A stretch of 6,971 nucleotides of DNA, taken from assembly GCA_030618505.1 (NCBI GenBank), contig JAUXDF010000174.1, positions 1-6,971 on the forward strand, given 5' to 3'. This document shows, piece by piece, positions 1 to 6,548 of this stretch (positions within the stretch are counted from its first letter, which is position 1; each line of letters begins with the position of its first letter). The translations under genes and the position numbers were made by a program. This DNA comes from Spongiibacteraceae bacterium. GTDB taxonomy: Bacteria > Pseudomonadota > Gammaproteobacteria > Pseudomonadales > PIVM01. The notes under the pieces are model-generated. The model was not told where the DNA came from. It worked only from the letters and a program-made list of their open reading frames with translations, and made no database searches.

Positions 1-15
1 TTGAAGGAGACAGTT

Positions 16-1167
16 ATGGCCTGGAATGAACCGGGTGGTAATGGTAAACAAAAAGACCCATGGGGCGGCGGTGGCGGTAATGATCAAGGGCCACCGGATC
101 TGGATGAGGTTCTGCGTAAACTGCAGGACAAGTTTAACGGCTTGTTTGGTGGCGGCGGAAGTGGTGGCACCGGTGGTGCTCCGAGTATTAGTGCTGGCAT
201 GCTGGCTTTCTTTGCTATTGCCGTACTGCTTGTCTGGGCCGCCTTTGGTGTTTATAAAATAGACGAACAGGAGCGTGGTGTGGTGCTGCGTTTTGGCAGC
301 TATCTGACAACTGTCTCTCCCGGCTTGCACTGGAATCCGCCTCTTGTTGATAATGTTGCCAAAATCAATGTCACCAAGGTGCGCTCCTCGACTCATCGTG
401 GTTTGATGCTGACAGAGGATGAGAACATTGTTGAGGTGAGTCTGTCGGTGCAATATACCGTGGCAGATCCGAAGAATTTCCTGCTTGAGGTGCGTGATCC
501 CGAGCGCAGTCTTGCCCATGCGACAGAAAGTGCTTTGCGCCATGTGGTCGGAAGCTCGGAGATGCATTTGGTATTAACGGAGGGTCGTGAGCAGATTGCC
601 ATCGAAGTGCAGCAGCGCTTGCAGTCTTATATCGATAGCTACCATACCGGTATTCAGGTTACTCAGGTGAACATCGATGATACCAGTCCGCCCGATGCGG
701 TTCAGGCTGCTTTTGATGATGTTATCAGAGCCAAAGAGGATGAAGAGCGGGTTAAAAACGAAGCCGAATCTTATAAAAACGGTATTGTTCCAGAAGCTCG
801 AGGTATCGCTCAGCGCCAGTTTGAAGAAGCGGCCGGTTATAAAGAGCAGGTGATAGCCAAGGCTCAAGGTGAGGCCTCCCGTTTTGAGAAACTGTTGGTA
901 GAGTATAAAAAGGCCCCCGAGGTCACCCGCCAGCGACTTTATCTTGATGGCATGCAAGAGATTATGTCCAATAGCTCAAAGGTGATGATCGATGTTGAGG
1001 GTGGTAATAATTTGCTTTATTTACCTTTGGATAAAATGATGCAGATGGGTAGCGCCTCAGCTGCTGGGTCAAGTCCTGGTTCTGCAGGCGATGTTCGCCA
1101 GCTAACTGATCAGGTGGTCGAGCAATTGAGACGGGATGATCAAAACCGTCGTCGGGAGGGTCGTTAA
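16..1167 (+). CDS. hflK: HflK, membrane SPFH-family subunit of the HflKC modulator of FtsH
   Basis: This encodes a 383-residue protein that, with HflC, forms the large inner-membrane HflKC assembly around the AAA protease FtsH and modulates its degradation of membrane proteins (known for the family). Seen in the sequence: a Gly/Asn/Pro-rich cytoplasmic N-terminus (about residues 1-55), one hydrophobic segment (about 61-80, MLAFFAIAVLLVWAAFGVY), then an SPFH/band-7 domain starting at the family-typical stretch DEQERGVVLRFG. A charged Ala/Glu-rich helical region follows (about 235-295), and the tail is polar and low in complexity. The ATG at 16 is chosen because GAAGGAGA lies just upstream. The in-frame TTG at 1 would place that ribosome-binding site inside the gene. 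The stop is one base from hflC, so the pair is co-transcribed. The promoter and any upstream partner (often hfq-hflX) lie outside the window. Confidence 0.96.
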   Translation: MAWNEPGGNGKQKDPWGGGGGNDQGPPDLDEVLRKLQDKFNGLFGGGGSGGTGGAPSISAGMLAFFAIAVLLVWAAFGVYKIDEQERGVVLRFGSYLTTVSPGLHWNPPLVDNVAKINVTKVRSSTHRGLMLTEDENIVEVSLSVQYTVADPKNFLLEVRDPERSLAHATESALRHVVGSSEMHLVLTEGREQIAIEVQQRLQSYIDSYHTGIQVTQVNIDDTSPPDAVQAAFDDVIRAKEDEERVKNEAESYKNGIVPEARGIAQRQFEEAAGYKEQVIAKAQGEASRFEKLLVEYKKAPEVTRQRLYLDGMQEIMSNSSKVMIDVEGGNNLLYLPLDKMMQMGSASAAGSSPGSAGDVRQLTDQVVEQLRRDDQNRRREGR

Positions 1168-1168
1168 A

Positions 1169-2044
1169 ATGAGCGGAAAAGGATTAGTTGGAATTATTGT
1201 ATTTCTGCTGGTGGCCTTTGTTGGGCTGAACAGTCTGTTTATTATTAAAGAGACCGAGAAAGCGGTAATGCTGGAATTTGGCCGGGTAGTAAAGCCGGGT
1301 ATCGAGCCTGGTTTGCATGTCAAAATTCCCTTTGTGAATACCGTGCGTAAGTTTGATGCACGAATATTGACCGTTGATGCCCGCCCCGAGCGTTATCTGA
1401 CCCTGGAGAAGAAGGCGGTTATCGTCGACTCCTTCGCCAAATGGCGTATCGCTGATGTGAAAACCTTTTACACCGCCACTAACGGTGAAGAGGCGCGGGC
1501 GCAGGGTTTATTGTCCCAGCGGATTAATAATGGCCTGCGTAACCAGTTTGGTGAGCGCACCATGCATGAGGTCGTTTCCGGTGAGCGTGAGCAGTTGATG
1601 CTGGAGCTGACGAAAAGCCTTAATGAGGTTGCCAACAAGGAGCTGGGAATTGAGGTCGTGGATGTACGGGTAAAGCGTATTGATTTACCCCCAGAGGTTA
1701 GTCAGTCGGTTTACGCGCGAATGAATACCGAGCGTGAGCGCGAAGCACGAGAGCATCGCTCGCGTGGTCAGGAGCTGGCGGAAGGTATTATGGCTGCTGC
1801 GGATCGTGAGAAAATCATCATTGAATCAGAAGCTTATCGGGATGCAGAAAAGGTTCGTGGTGAGGGTGATGCACAAGCGGCGGCCATTTATGCCAGCGCT
1901 TACAACAAAGATGCTGAGTTTTACGCCTTTGTTCGAAGCTTGCAGGCTTACCAGGAAAGCTTTAAGTATAAGTCTGATGTTTTATTAGTGGAGCCTGATA
2001 GTGAGTTCTTCCAGTATCTGAAGAGCTCGACGGGTAAAAAGTAA
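1169..2044 (+). CDS. hflC: HflC, SPFH-family partner of HflK
   Basis: This encodes a 291-residue protein, the second subunit of the HflKC complex that cages FtsH in the inner membrane. Despite early naming as a protease, the family is regarded as a scaffold or modulator. Seen: an N-terminal membrane anchor (about residues 5-25, GLVGIIVFLLVAFVGL), then the band-7 domain beginning at IKETEKAVMLEFG. A strongly charged helix follows (ARMNTEREREAREHRSRGQE), and then the HflC-typical C-terminal block with RGEGDAQAAAIYA, KDAEFYAFVRSLQAY and LLVEPDSEFFQYL. The ATG at 1169 is one base after the hflK stop, and GGGAGGG (1154-1160) is a good ribosome-binding site inside the end of hflK. An in-frame start at 1136 would overlap hflK and lacks this site. 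Length and end are normal for the family. A rho-independent terminator follows about 90 bp downstream. Confidence 0.97.
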   Translation: MSGKGLVGIIVFLLVAFVGLNSLFIIKETEKAVMLEFGRVVKPGIEPGLHVKIPFVNTVRKFDARILTVDARPERYLTLEKKAVIVDSFAKWRIADVKTFYTATNGEEARAQGLLSQRINNGLRNQFGERTMHEVVSGEREQLMLELTKSLNEVANKELGIEVVDVRVKRIDLPPEVSQSVYARMNTEREREAREHRSRGQELAEGIMAAADREKIIIESEAYRDAEKVRGEGDAQAAAIYASAYNKDAEFYAFVRSLQAYQESFKYKSDVLLVEPDSEFFQYLKSSTGKK

Positions 2045-2104
2045 GGGGTGATTTCACCCTGGCTCAGGGCCTTGATCTCAGGCCTCTGATCCCAAACCGC
2101 TGAG

Positions 2105-2131
2105 TTGTTATTAGGCAAAGTGTGGTACCAT
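2105..2131 (+). promoter_or_regulatory. Possible weak extended -10 promoter for the DUF2065-hisZ-purA unit
   Basis: TTGTTA (2105-2110) and TACCAT (2126-2131) each match 4 of 6 positions of the sigma-70 boxes. A TGG just before the -10 fits the extended -10 pattern. The spacer is only 15 bases, which is short. Transcription would start near 2138, at the 5' arm of the terminator that follows. This is a pattern match only; the unit could instead rely on read-through from hflC. Confidence 0.22.
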
Positions 2132-2135
2132 AAAG

Positions 2136-2161
2136 AAACCGGGATTAGCCCGGTTTTTTTA
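2136..2161 (+). terminator. Rho-independent terminator after hflKC
   Basis: The stem CCGGG (2139-2143) / CCCGG (2149-2153) has a 5-base loop ATTAG, is flanked by AAA on the left and runs into seven T on the right. This is the classic stem plus U-tract. It ends the hflK-hflC transcript and lies only about 43 bases before the DUF2065 start. The downstream genes therefore need either read-through or a promoter that overlaps or follows it. Confidence 0.88.
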
Positions 2162-2203
2162 TGTCCGCCCCTGCAGTGTCACTTATCCTGGGGAAAATTA
2201 AGC

Positions 2204-2392
2204 ATGTGGCATGATTTATTAGTCGCCTTAAGTCTGGTGTTGGTTATTGAGGGTGTGATGCCTTTTTTGAGCCCCAGAGGGTGGCGTGAGGGAGTGCAGC
2301 TGCTGGCGCAATTTGAAGATCGTAGCCTGCGGATGGTTGGATTAGTCAGTATGTTGCTGGGCACGGCACTATTATATGTTGTTAATTCATGA
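2204..2392 (+). CDS. DUF2065 (YjeT-like) small inner-membrane protein
   Basis: This encodes a 62-residue protein with two hydrophobic helices (about residues 4-21, LLVALSLVLVIEGVMPFL, and 44-60, VGLVSMLLGTALLYVV). They are joined by a short polar loop containing SPRGWREG. Size, the conserved EG...PF.SP..W pattern at the end of helix 1, and position between hflC and hisZ/purA match DUF2065, typified by E. coli YjeT next to hflC-purA. The family has no firmly established function; the neighbourhood suggests, but does not prove, a membrane role near HflKC. The ATG at 2204 is preceded by GGGGAA about ten bases upstream. An in-frame TTG at 2105 would add 33 residues, but that region carries the terminator, so it is rejected. 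A 52-base gap separates it from hisZ. Confidence 0.88.
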   Translation: MWHDLLVALSLVLVIEGVMPFLSPRGWREGVQLLAQFEDRSLRMVGLVSMLLGTALLYVVNS

Positions 2393-2444
2393 TGTTTTTG
2401 GTTCCTTATACCGCTGAATACACTGCTCTTGAGTGGATGCGCTA

Positions 2445-3623
2445 ATGACAGTTGCAGACCGTTGGTTGTTGCCTGATGGGGTTGATGAGATATTACCCGA
2501 GGAGGCGCAAAATATTGAAAAGTTGCGTCGTCTATTATTGGATCTCTACCATAGTTGGGGTTATGACTTTGTTATTCCGCCCTTGATTGAATTTAGTGAA
2601 TCGCTGCTGATTGGTTTGGGTAGTGATGTTGATCTGCAAACATTTAAAATGGTCGATCAGCTTAGCGGCAGGGCCTTAGCTATCAGGGCTGATATTACTC
2701 CGCAAACCGCTCGTATGGATGCCCACAGTATTTGTTCTGCCGGCCCTGCTCGTCTCTGTTATGCCGGGACGGTGGTGCACACCAAACCAAAATCTTTGTT
2801 AGCCTCGCGTACACCGATAGAAGTGGGTGCTGAGCTGTATGGCGATGACAGTGCCAGCAGTGATAGCGAAGTGATTCTGTTGATGCTCGAAACCCTGCAG
2901 CTCGCTGGTGCTGAACAGGTGCACCTTGATTTAGGGCATGTGGGCATCTATCGTTCATTGGTAAAGGTCGCAGGGCTTGCCGGTGATCAGGAGCAGGCCT
3001 TGTTTGAAGCCCTGCAGCGTAAAGCGATGACCGAAGTTGATGCGCTTATCGAGGCATCGGCTATCGACGAAAAATATGCCCAAATGTTACGCCAGCTGGC
3101 GCGCCTTAATGGTGATCGTTCTGTGCTTGAAAAGGCCAGGGGTTTACTGGCGGAGGCACCGCTTGATGTACTGGAGGCCATTGACTATCTGGATCAAGTC
3201 GCCGAGTGTATCGCTACGCGCAAACCATCGATAGCCTTGTATTTTGATCTCAGTGAATTACGTGGTTATCACTACCATACCGGTTTGGTTTTTGCGGCGC
3301 TGGTGCCGGGACATGGTCAGGCGCTGGCCAATGGCGGGCGTTATGATGATGTTGGTGCTGTGTTTGGCAGAGGTCGGCCGGCGACCGGTTTTAGTGCTGA
3401 CCTGAAGGCGCTGGGAGGGCTGGGTAAATCACAGTCTTTAGCGCACTCAGGTTCTGTTTTTGCACCTGAGTCGGATGACCCTTTGCTGTGGCAAAGTATT
3501 CAGGATTTGAGGGAGAAGGGCGAGCGGGTCGTATGCGGGCTTGCTTCGCAGCAGCCGAATAAGGAGTGTGACCGAGTATTGGAAAAGACCGACGGGGTCT
3601 GGCAGGTAAAACCCCTTCGCTAA
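2445..3623 (+). CDS. hisZ: HisZ, regulatory subunit of ATP phosphoribosyltransferase
   Basis: This encodes a 392-residue histidyl-tRNA synthetase paralogue that binds the short catalytic subunit HisG. The hetero-octamer catalyses the first step of histidine synthesis (ATP plus PRPP to phosphoribosyl-ATP) and gives it histidine feedback control (known for the family). Seen: an N-terminal RWLLPDGVDEILPEEA block, class II motif-2 region RADITPQTARMDAH (about 81-94), RLCYAGTVVH, GAELYGD, the histidine-pocket segment RGYHYHTGLVF (about 273-283), NGGRYDDVGAVFGR and ATGFSADL (about 313-320). In that last segment the catalytic motif-3 arginine of true HisRS is absent. There is no C-terminal anticodon-binding domain, as expected for HisZ. 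The ATG at 2445 matches family N-termini; a GTG at 2433 would add four residues. The ribosome-binding site is weak. No hisG is in the window. The 73-base gap to purA suggests co-transcription. Confidence 0.95.
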   Translation: MTVADRWLLPDGVDEILPEEAQNIEKLRRLLLDLYHSWGYDFVIPPLIEFSESLLIGLGSDVDLQTFKMVDQLSGRALAIRADITPQTARMDAHSICSAGPARLCYAGTVVHTKPKSLLASRTPIEVGAELYGDDSASSDSEVILLMLETLQLAGAEQVHLDLGHVGIYRSLVKVAGLAGDQEQALFEALQRKAMTEVDALIEASAIDEKYAQMLRQLARLNGDRSVLEKARGLLAEAPLDVLEAIDYLDQVAECIATRKPSIALYFDLSELRGYHYHTGLVFAALVPGHGQALANGGRYDDVGAVFGRGRPATGFSADLKALGGLGKSQSLAHSGSVFAPESDDPLLWQSIQDLREKGERVVCGLASQQPNKECDRVLEKTDGVWQVKPLR

Positions 3624-3696
3624 GAGCTTCCTGAGGTTTTGGCTTCAGGGTGTTATTTCAGTAACAGTAGCAAATTGTAGAGAGGCAGTCTCAGTA

Positions 3697-4989
3697 ATGG
3701 GTAAAAATGTTGTTGTCCTTGGTACCCAATGGGGTGATGAGGGAAAGGGTAAAATAGTTGATCTGTTAACAGATCAGGCCAGCGTGGTGGCGCGTTTTCA
3801 GGGTGGTCACAATGCTGGTCACACCTTGGTGATTGATGGACAAAAGACCGTTTTGCACCTGATCCCCTCCGGTATTTTGCGCGAAGGCGTAAATTGCCTG
3901 ATTGGCAATGGTGTGGTCTTGGCGCCCGATGCGCTGCTTGAGGAAATGAGCAAGCTGGAAGAGAATGGTGTGCCAGTACGCGAGCGCTTGCGTATCAGTC
4001 CGGCCTGTCCTTTAATTTTGCCCTACCATGTGGCCTTGGATAAAGCGCGGGAGTTAGCAAGAGGCAAGGCCAAAATTGGCACCACCGGTAGAGGTATTGG
4101 GCCCGCTTACGAAGATAAAGTAGCCCGCCGTGGGCTCCGTTTGGGTGATGTGCTGAATGAAGCACGTTTTGCTGAAAAGCTGAAAGAGGTGATGGAATAC
4201 CATAACTTTGCTCTGACCCAATATTATAAAGTAGAGCCGGTTGATTATCAGCAGACGCTGGAGCAGACTCTGGCGCTAACCGAGCAGCTTAAGCCGATGC
4301 TGGTGGATGTAACTTCGCTGCTGCATGAGTATCGCCGGGCTGGTGAAAATATTCTCTTTGAGGGCGCACAGGGATCGCTGTTAGATATAGATCTTGGTAC
4401 CTACCCTTATGTGACCTCATCGAATACCACCGCTGGTGGTACCGCGACAGGTAGTGGTTTTGGACCGCTTTACCTGGATTACATTCTTGGTATTACCAAA
4501 GCATATACTACCCGTGTAGGCGCAGGACCGTTTCCGACCGAGTTGTTTGACAAGGTCGGCGAGCATCTGGCCGAAAAAGGTCATGAGTTTGGCTCCACCA
4601 CCGGCCGGGCGCGTCGCTGCGGCTGGTTTGATGCCGTCGCGCTGAAACACGCGGTGCAGATCAACAGTATTTCCGGCTTGTGTTTGACTAAGCTGGATGT
4701 GCTTGATGGCTTAGAAAAAATTTGTATATGTGTGGGTTACAAAAGCGAGGATGGGGATAATGGCCTGGGCTTGGCAGACAGTGATAGCTATGAAAATCTG
4801 CAGCCGGAATATGAGGAAATGCCAGGCTGGACAGAATCAACCGTTGGCGTCAAAAGTGTGGCAGAGCTGCCAGCGAATGCTGTTGCCTATATAAGGCGGG
4901 TTGAGGAATTGGTGGGTGCACCGATCGATATCATTTCAACCGGCCCGGATCGCAATGAGACTATTGTGTTGCGCCATAGTTTTGCCTGA
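3697..4989 (+). CDS. purA: Adenylosuccinate synthetase
   Basis: This encodes a 430-residue cytosolic enzyme that joins IMP and aspartate using GTP to give adenylosuccinate, the committed step from IMP to AMP. All key motifs are present: the P-loop-like GDEGKGK (13-19) with catalytic Asp14, GGHNAGHT with catalytic His42, the IMP-binding TTGRGIGPAYED (129-140) and Arg144, FEGAQGSLLDID...YPYVTSSNTTAGG (221-248), TTGRARRCGWFD (301-312), TKLDVLD (331-337, guanine recognition) and STGPDR (414-419). Length matches bacterial PurA exactly. The ATG at 3697 is preceded by AGAGG about eleven bases upstream. The hisZ-purA gap contains the inverted repeat TGTTA/TAACA (3651-3666) and a weak promoter-like pair (TTGGCT 3639, TAACAG 3662). 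Neither resembles a known PurR operator. A strong terminator lies about 80 bp after the stop. Confidence 0.98.
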   Translation: MGKNVVVLGTQWGDEGKGKIVDLLTDQASVVARFQGGHNAGHTLVIDGQKTVLHLIPSGILREGVNCLIGNGVVLAPDALLEEMSKLEENGVPVRERLRISPACPLILPYHVALDKARELARGKAKIGTTGRGIGPAYEDKVARRGLRLGDVLNEARFAEKLKEVMEYHNFALTQYYKVEPVDYQQTLEQTLALTEQLKPMLVDVTSLLHEYRRAGENILFEGAQGSLLDIDLGTYPYVTSSNTTAGGTATGSGFGPLYLDYILGITKAYTTRVGAGPFPTELFDKVGEHLAEKGHEFGSTTGRARRCGWFDAVALKHAVQINSISGLCLTKLDVLDGLEKICICVGYKSEDGDNGLGLADSDSYENLQPEYEEMPGWTESTVGVKSVAELPANAVAYIRRVEELVGAPIDIISTGPDRNETIVLRHSFA

Positions 4990-5068
4990 TGCGCCTGTCA
5001 GGTTTAAGCTGTGCGAGTGGGCTGCGAGCTTTTAGCGATGGTTGTTGAGGAATGTCTCGCTTGAATAC

Positions 5069-5099
5069 AAAAAACGCAGCTATCTTGGCTGCGTTTTTG
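5069..5099. terminator. Bidirectional rho-independent terminator between purA and the convergent small gene
   Basis: AAAAACGCAGC (5070-5080) pairs perfectly with GCTGCGTTTTT (5088-5098) around the loop TATCTTG. The T-run on the right terminates purA transcripts, and the A-run on the left becomes a U-run on the minus strand. It can therefore also end the transcript of the minus-strand gene, whose stop is at 5149-5151. This shared use fits the convergent arrangement. Confidence 0.92.
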
Positions 5100-5148
5100 G
5101 TTGATATTTCCTTGAGGTCTTCGAAGCCCCTGCTATACGTATACGATC

Positions 5149-5400
5149 CTAATTAACACTGTTGTTAAGTTGGCTTAGCATGCTTCGGCGACTGTTTATC
5201 ATTTCCTTGTAGGTTTGAGCCATGGAAAAATCCATATCGCCGTCATCACTGATTTCCATTTCCTGGCGCTGCTTGTTGAGTTCCAGCATTTCCTTAACAA
5301 GCTTTTCTTTGAGCGCGTTGGTATTATGAATGTTCAGTCCAGTAACGGCATGGGTCTTACGTGGACGGGTGCGTGCACGTAGCTTCTGAGGAGTTTCCAT
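5149..5400 (-). CDS. Small charged cytosolic protein of unknown function
   Basis: This is an 83-residue frame I do not recognise. It begins with a basic stretch (LRARTRPRKTH, about 7-17). A helix-prone charged segment follows (about 29-48, LKEKLVKEMLELNKQRQEME), then an acidic patch (ISDDGDMD, about 50-57) and a helical tail (FSMAQTYKEMINSRRSML). No signal peptide, membrane helix or cysteine is present. The layout would suit a nucleic-acid- or partner-binding protein, but that is inference from composition only. The ATG at 5400 has AGGA about ten bases upstream on the minus strand. An in-frame ATG at 5460 would add 20 residues but has only a poor ribosome-binding site. A possible TATAAA -10 box (plus positions 5437-5442) would lie inside that longer version. 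Support as a real gene: no competing frame, a terminator correctly placed 50 bp beyond its stop, and codon use that is not aberrant. Confidence 0.68.
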   Translation of the reverse strand: METPQKLRARTRPRKTHAVTGLNIHNTNALKEKLVKEMLELNKQRQEMEISDDGDMDFSMAQTYKEMINSRRSMLSQLNNSVN

Positions 5401-5436
5401 CGTCTTGTTGTCCTGTTTAGTGCTGGATACTGCAAA

Positions 5437-5442
5437 TTTATA
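5437..5442 (-). promoter_or_regulatory. Possible -10 box for the small minus-strand gene
   Basis: On the minus strand this reads TATAAA, five of six to the sigma-70 -10 box. It would give a start near 5430 and a leader of about 30 bases before the ATG at 5400. No good -35 box is found 16-18 bases upstream, so the call is tentative. Confidence 0.25.
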
Positions 5443-5460
5443 ATTGTTTGGGGTAAGCAT

Positions 5461-5834
5461 AGCTGCTTATCGGCTTTTTGCCACATATCAATAAGTTATT
5501 AACATATTGTACTTGGCTTCAATATATGACGATAAATTGACATGTTGGGTTATTTTTTCGCTGGCATTTCTGTCTTGTTGAGGTATTTTTTCTAGAAACG
5601 TCAATAAAATACTGTTTCTTATAACTAAAGCTGTTTTTTGCCCGAATTTTGGTGGTTATTTTTTATTATTTTTGAGTTTTTTTTAAGCTGCTTTTGGTTA
5701 TATGGCAGCGGAGTGGTGTGTTTTCAGCTTTCAGCTTTGATAAAGGCGCGTAAATGCAGTTAATAACCTCATGGATAGTAGTCTTAAGTCGAGCTGCCGA
5801 GTTCAGGCGACGTACTCTCAATGGGCTCAATTAA
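5461..5834. other. AT-rich intergenic region between divergent genes
   Basis: This stretch of nearly 400 bases has no convincing protein-coding gene on either strand. It is much richer in A/T than its surroundings and holds several T-runs (for example 5651-5684). It also contains a lone TTGACA (5537-5542) without a matching -10, the palindrome TTCTAGAA (5590-5597), possible -10-like TAAAAT (5605-5610) and TATAAC (5620-5625), and a tandem CAGCTTT repeat (5725-5738) whose complement AAAGCTG occurs at 5627-5633. It must contain the promoters of the minus-strand gene and of the nucleotidase operon. I cannot place the nucleotidase promoter with confidence. Confidence 0.6.
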
Positions 5835-5844
5835 CCCCCCCCCC
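5835..5844 (+). repeat. Homopolymeric tract of ten C
   Basis: Ten consecutive C lie 18 bases before the nucleotidase ATG. It is the only long G/C homopolymer in the window. Such tracts are prone to slippage in replication and also to sequencing error. It sits inside a 30-codon open frame (5771-5863) whose TAA overlaps the nucleotidase ATG by one base. Confidence 0.9.
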
Positions 5845-5862
5845 AACTGAGTTATTAGAATA

Positions 5863-6537
5863 ATGATTAACTGGAATCAGATTGATACCGTGTTGTTGGA
5901 TATGGATGGCACCTTGCTTGACCTCCATTATGATAACTATTTTTGGCTACAGCACCTGCCTCGCCGGTATGCGCGCAGGCATAACCTGGACGAGCAGCAG
6001 GCTAGGGAGCGATTGTTTGAGCTGTTTGATAAGGAGAAGGGCACCTTGAACTGGTATTGTGTTGATTACTGGTCTGATCGCCTTGATGTTGATATTGAGG
6101 CACTGAAAAAAGAAATAAAGCACCTGATTGCGCTAAGACCCTATGTTGAAGAGTTTTTACGACTATTGCATGACAGCCCCCGTGAAGTGCTGTTGGTGAC
6201 CAATGCCCATGCCAAGAGCATGAATTTGAAAATGGCGGAAACGGAGATTGGCCAATATTTTAACCATATTGTCTGTTCTCACGATTTCCACTGCCCCAAG
6301 GAGGACCCGGCTTTTTGGCCCTTGCTTCAGCAAAAACACTATTTTGATCCGCAAAGAACGCTGTTTATTGATGACTCTGCTGCGGTGCTGGAGTCGGCGG
6401 AAAGTTTTGGTATCCGTTATTTGTTGACGCTACTACAACCTGATAGCAAGCTTGCCAAGCGGGAGCTAACGCAATACCCGGGTTTTCATCACTTTGACAG
6501 TATAATGCCGGATATTACCGACAAGGTGCTGCGATGA
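5863..6537 (+). CDS. yrfG: YrfG-type GMP/IMP 5'-nucleotidase, HAD superfamily
   Basis: This encodes a 224-residue soluble phosphatase. The characterised E. coli YrfG hydrolyses GMP and IMP to their nucleosides; the same activity is inferred here. All four HAD motifs are seen: DMDGT (nucleophile Asp13, acid Asp15), motif II VTN with Thr113, motif III Lys146 in CPKED, and motif IV IDDS with Asp170/Asp171. The alpha-helical cap is inserted between motifs I and II and carries the YrfG-specific block GTLNWYCVDYWSDRL (about 60-74). Also characteristic are LHYDNYFW after motif I and FGIRYLLTLLQPDS after motif IV. The start at 5863 fits the family N-terminus (W.QIDTVLLDMDGT). The ribosome-binding site is poor (GAG at 5849-5851), and a C10 tract lies just upstream. 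The end overlaps or nearly abuts hslR, so the two are in one operon, as in E. coli. Confidence 0.94.
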   Translation: MINWNQIDTVLLDMDGTLLDLHYDNYFWLQHLPRRYARRHNLDEQQARERLFELFDKEKGTLNWYCVDYWSDRLDVDIEALKKEIKHLIALRPYVEEFLRLLHDSPREVLLVTNAHAKSMNLKMAETEIGQYFNHIVCSHDFHCPKEDPAFWPLLQQKHYFDPQRTLFIDDSAAVLESAESFGIRYLLTLLQPDSKLAKRELTQYPGFHHFDSIMPDITDKVLR

Positions 6538-6548
6538 GGGATGTCAGC

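Noticed and set aside
1..15. In-frame TTG start five codons before the chosen hflK ATG
   Set aside because: GAAGGAGA between them is well placed as the ribosome-binding site for the ATG at 16, and nothing supports initiation at the very edge.
574..957. Minus-strand open frame of 127 codons inside hflK
   Set aside because: It is fully antisense to a well-conserved gene, has no recognisable domain and no separate regulatory signals; it is a reading-frame shadow.
2046..2091. Hairpins GGGTGA/TCACCC and GGCCT/AGGCC right after hflC
   Set aside because: Both are short, and neither is followed by a T-run; the real terminator lies at 2136-2161.
3630..3649. Hairpin CCTGAGG/CTTCAGG between hisZ and purA as a terminator
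   Set aside because: The stem is weak with a wobble pair and there is no T-run, so it is unlikely to separate hisZ from purA.
5119..5143. Palindromes CTTCGAAG (5119-5126) and TATACGTATA (5134-5143)
   Set aside because: They are short, lie downstream of both convergent genes, and match no operator I know; likely chance.
5537..5542. Perfect TTGACA -35 box
   Set aside because: No -10-like hexamer occurs 15-19 bases downstream, so it is probably a chance match in AT-rich DNA.
5651..5684. Long T-rich run as a terminator
   Set aside because: No GC-rich stem precedes it, and no plus-strand gene ends nearby.
5754..5834. A 26-codon frame starting ATG at 5754 with AAAGG upstream, ending just before the C tract
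   Set aside because: It has a fair ribosome-binding site but is very short, shows no recognisable pattern, and has no evidence beyond chance; kept only as part of the intergenic description.
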